From Nephromyces sp. MM_2019 (Eukaryota > Apicomplexa > Aconoidasida > Nephromycida), in NCBI GenBank assembly GCA_015657535.1, contig JADHZB010000402.1:1-34325 (forward strand): a DNA stretch of 34,325 bases, in the 5' to 3' direction. Under the pieces are notes generated by a model, which was given only the letters and a program-made list of their open reading frames with translations, did not search any database and had not been told where the DNA came from. The translations under genes and the position numbers were made by a program. Below, in pieces: positions 31,685 to 34,325 of this stretch. Each line of letters opens with the position of its first letter. The first letter of the stretch is position 1.

Positions 31685-34325
31685 AATTTTATTTATACAT
31701 GTCTTTCTAGCATTGTATTTTTGACTTAGAATTTTTTTATATATCATAACTAGTGAATTTATAAAATAATCAAACATTAATTCCTGCATATTATATGATT
31801 TTAAAACATTTTGTAAAAAAATAATATTAAATAAGATTTAGAAATTTGTTCTTTGACTTAATATAAAAAGAAATTCATATGTACATAAATAGTTTTATAT
31901 TTTTCATTTTTTGAAATTTATTTTAAAAATTTACCATACTAATTTTTTTATGTATTGGGTAAATTGTTTTATCTTTTTCAATAAGAATTAAAGCATTGGT
32001 AAATTTTTTTTCATTTAACAACTGGTAATTTTATATGTAAGATAATTTTGTAGTTATTTTTATGATAATGTTTTTTATAGTATTTATTAGTCTTTATGTT
32101 TGTTAAACTATATATAATAATTAATTTTATGCGTTTGTCTTTATCTTGGGGTGGGTGTGATTTGATCTAAGTTTTTTTTACTATTCATTTGTGCTATTTA
32201 GCAACATATCTTGAGTTATATATCATTATATGACTAATTTAATCACTTGTATAGTGTGCGCATTTGCATTTTTGTCTTCAAATGTGAATATACGCAGACT
32301 TGTTTCAAATTATATAAGCTCAGGAAGTATATATTTTATTATTATTTACCTATTAGTATTGTAGGGTAGGTATATTACTCTTTGAAAACAAAGGATTCTA
32401 CAAATACAATTTGGTTTAGATCGTTTATAGTCCAAGTAATGCATAGATTTAGCTAGTTTTCAATCATATTTGAAATAGATTGCTCGGCTAAAAAAATACA
32501 CACTGATGCATTAAAAATCTATGCAAATGTACACCGTTAAGAAGATTTTTAATTTAACATATGCAGCAGAGCATTAGAACCAAAGTTCGGTGTATCAATT
32601 ATATACAAATACAATTATCTGTTATGAAAATAATAATCATGTGTACACATGTGTATGGATATCAGATCATAGGTCTATTTATCCAGGATGTAAACAAGCT
32701 ACATACACAAGGGTATGTAAGTGTATATGCATTGGCGTATTTGGTGTAAATGTTTGTGTAGATGCTTAGAAAGTTTGTGTTCTATTGTTTTAAATTTGTG
32801 TGAATCACAATCTGTATCTGTCTACATGTGCGTATAATATATCAAGTTGGTGATATGCTCATTATAAAAATACAATAATAATTTAAAAAATAAAGGGTAT
32901 ATATACGAAACTCTAGTGTTAACAAAATTTACCAAAACTATGTAGAATTCTATTACAATAAGACAATCGTAGAACCTTAAGTATAAATTTTTATAAATAG
33001 ATGTAAACTGTAAAAATTTTTCTTTTAAAGCTAAATTGAAGAAATCAAATATAAAACATCTAGAGTTTAAATTTTGATTGAATTCGAGAAATTCGTGATA
33101 TATATAAAAAGGCTATTTACAGCTTAATCTGATTTAAGAATTTCTTTTTTCTATTTATAATAATAAAATGAGGGAAATATAGCAATTTTGTTATTGTATT
33201 TTATAACCTACATGTTTTGTCTTGTATTGGGATGCTTTCTATTTATTTTGATTTGATTCCATAGGAAATGATTTATTTTGATCAATATTTGTGAAAATTC
33301 ATACTTTATAATAAATTCTTTAAGCTAAAAATGAATCAGTTTCTCGATAACAAACAGCATTGTTGAATTCTGTACCAAAATATTTGTATTGATTAAAAGC
33401 ATTATTATTTTTAGAAATGTTTTCAGTTTACTGTTTTTACACCCATGTAAATTAAATATATTTGTAATCAACTGCAACAAAATACATATATAAGTTCTTA
33501 TTAGATTGATAATCTTACTACAGCTATGTAAACACAATCTTGGTTTGATTTCAACTAAAATAAAAAGTGATTCTATTGTTAAATTTATTATGTAAGCGTA
33601 AATAATTTTAAAATTCACACTAATAGTTTGTTATACATACATAAAACCTTTACAAAATAAATAAGCTTCAATACTATAAACATACTACTAAGGCTCAATA
33701 CAAAAAAATACATATCTACAGCAGTTCCAAACACTCACTCTTAATATGTAAGTTTTAAATACCCAATAGATACTCATAATAATGTACATGATTAATAACA
33801 TCAATGCACAATCTTTTCAACAGATATTGATACTTTCACAACCTTAATGTGATTTTGTGTAAAACTGCATGTAAATTTAAATATATATAGATATATATCC
33901 ATTTATAAATCTACTAGATAAACTTATCAACAAATTATTTTTATGCACTAGAATTTAGCAAGAACAAACAAGTGTAAGATAAATAATCAATACATACGCA
34001 TGTGCCTTTACATAACTTGTGTTAACACTCACAATTATATTTCAGTTCTTGATAGACACTTTTTGTATTTACAAAATTGTTAGACTATAATGAAAAATTT
34101 AAAGCCTAAATTACTAAACTACTTATATAAACATCTACAACAATTAAACTTCCTATCTTTAATCTAGATAATAAAAATATACACTAAATAGCACACACAC
34201 ATTCTATACATTTTCACAGTATACACACACGATTCTATGGAAGTGTGTATGCTATACTAAAACTTCAATAACACATTAAAAACTAGTATATGTGATGAAT
34301 ACGTCCGATATTTTTACTCTCCTTA
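31685..34325. other. Terminal AT-rich region without recognised genes
   Basis: About 2.6 kb. T-rich just after the secreted-protein gene, with short TG-rich patches (32640-32830) and CA patches near 34190-34240 resembling those in the DDX55 introns. No frame longer than about 100 codons, and those that exist are low-complexity Ile/Asn/Lys/Tyr sequence without splice support. This may be the intron or flank of a gene beyond the right edge; I cannot tell. Confidence 0.5.

Noticed and set aside
33325..33618. 97-codon minus-strand frame near the right end
   Set aside because: Ile/Leu/Asn-rich sequence typical of AT-rich noise, with no motif or splice support.
1..34325. Transposon, retroelement or viral insertion
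   Set aside because: I saw no reverse transcriptase, integrase or transposase motif, no terminal repeats with target-site duplication and no viral gene.

Overview
The window is nuclear DNA from an AT-rich, intron-rich eukaryote that uses the standard genetic code. Most genes are cut into many short exons by GT-AG introns of about 60-550 bases. The core genes are eukaryotic: a DDX55/Spb4 ribosome-biogenesis helicase, UBC9, LSM4, DPH5, ABCG half-transporters and MOCS2A/MoaD. There is no operon structure and no rRNA, and I recognise no tRNA. The LSM4 sequence looks to me most like alveolate versions, but I place the organism only as a protist, with low confidence. A molybdopterin-synthase subunit would be unusual for a typical apicomplexan.

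Layout, left to right. 201-5925 (-): DDX55/Spb4 helicase, 13 exons visible, 3' end beyond the left edge; its distal introns are filled with TG/CA/TA microsatellites. 7960-8886 (+): UBC9, 3 exons. 10106-12513 (-) and 14892-17658 (+): two paralogous ABCG half-transporters, head to head, with 3 and 10 introns. 18506-20846 (-): unrecognised 523-residue protein, 9 exons. 22428-22990 (-) and 22774-23576 (+): a small unknown protein and a basic, probably nuclear protein whose 5' exons appear interlocked on opposite strands. 24437-26127 (+): DPH5, 9 exons. 26652-27566 (-): LSM4, 6 exons, the first coding exon only 6 bases. 28819-29109 (-): MOCS2A/MoaD, followed 29 bases downstream by a possible first exon of a second reading frame. 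30974-31684 (+): intronless secreted protein with an ML-like C-terminal half. The last 2.6 kb shows no gene.

The genes do not form one pathway. Three concern RNA or translation (DDX55, LSM4, DPH5), one SUMO conjugation, one molybdenum cofactor, and two lipid or xenobiotic transport. All gene models were built by eye from splice signals, reading-frame continuity across every junction and family motifs. The known families are secure; the interlocked pair and the MOCS2B-like exon are hypotheses.
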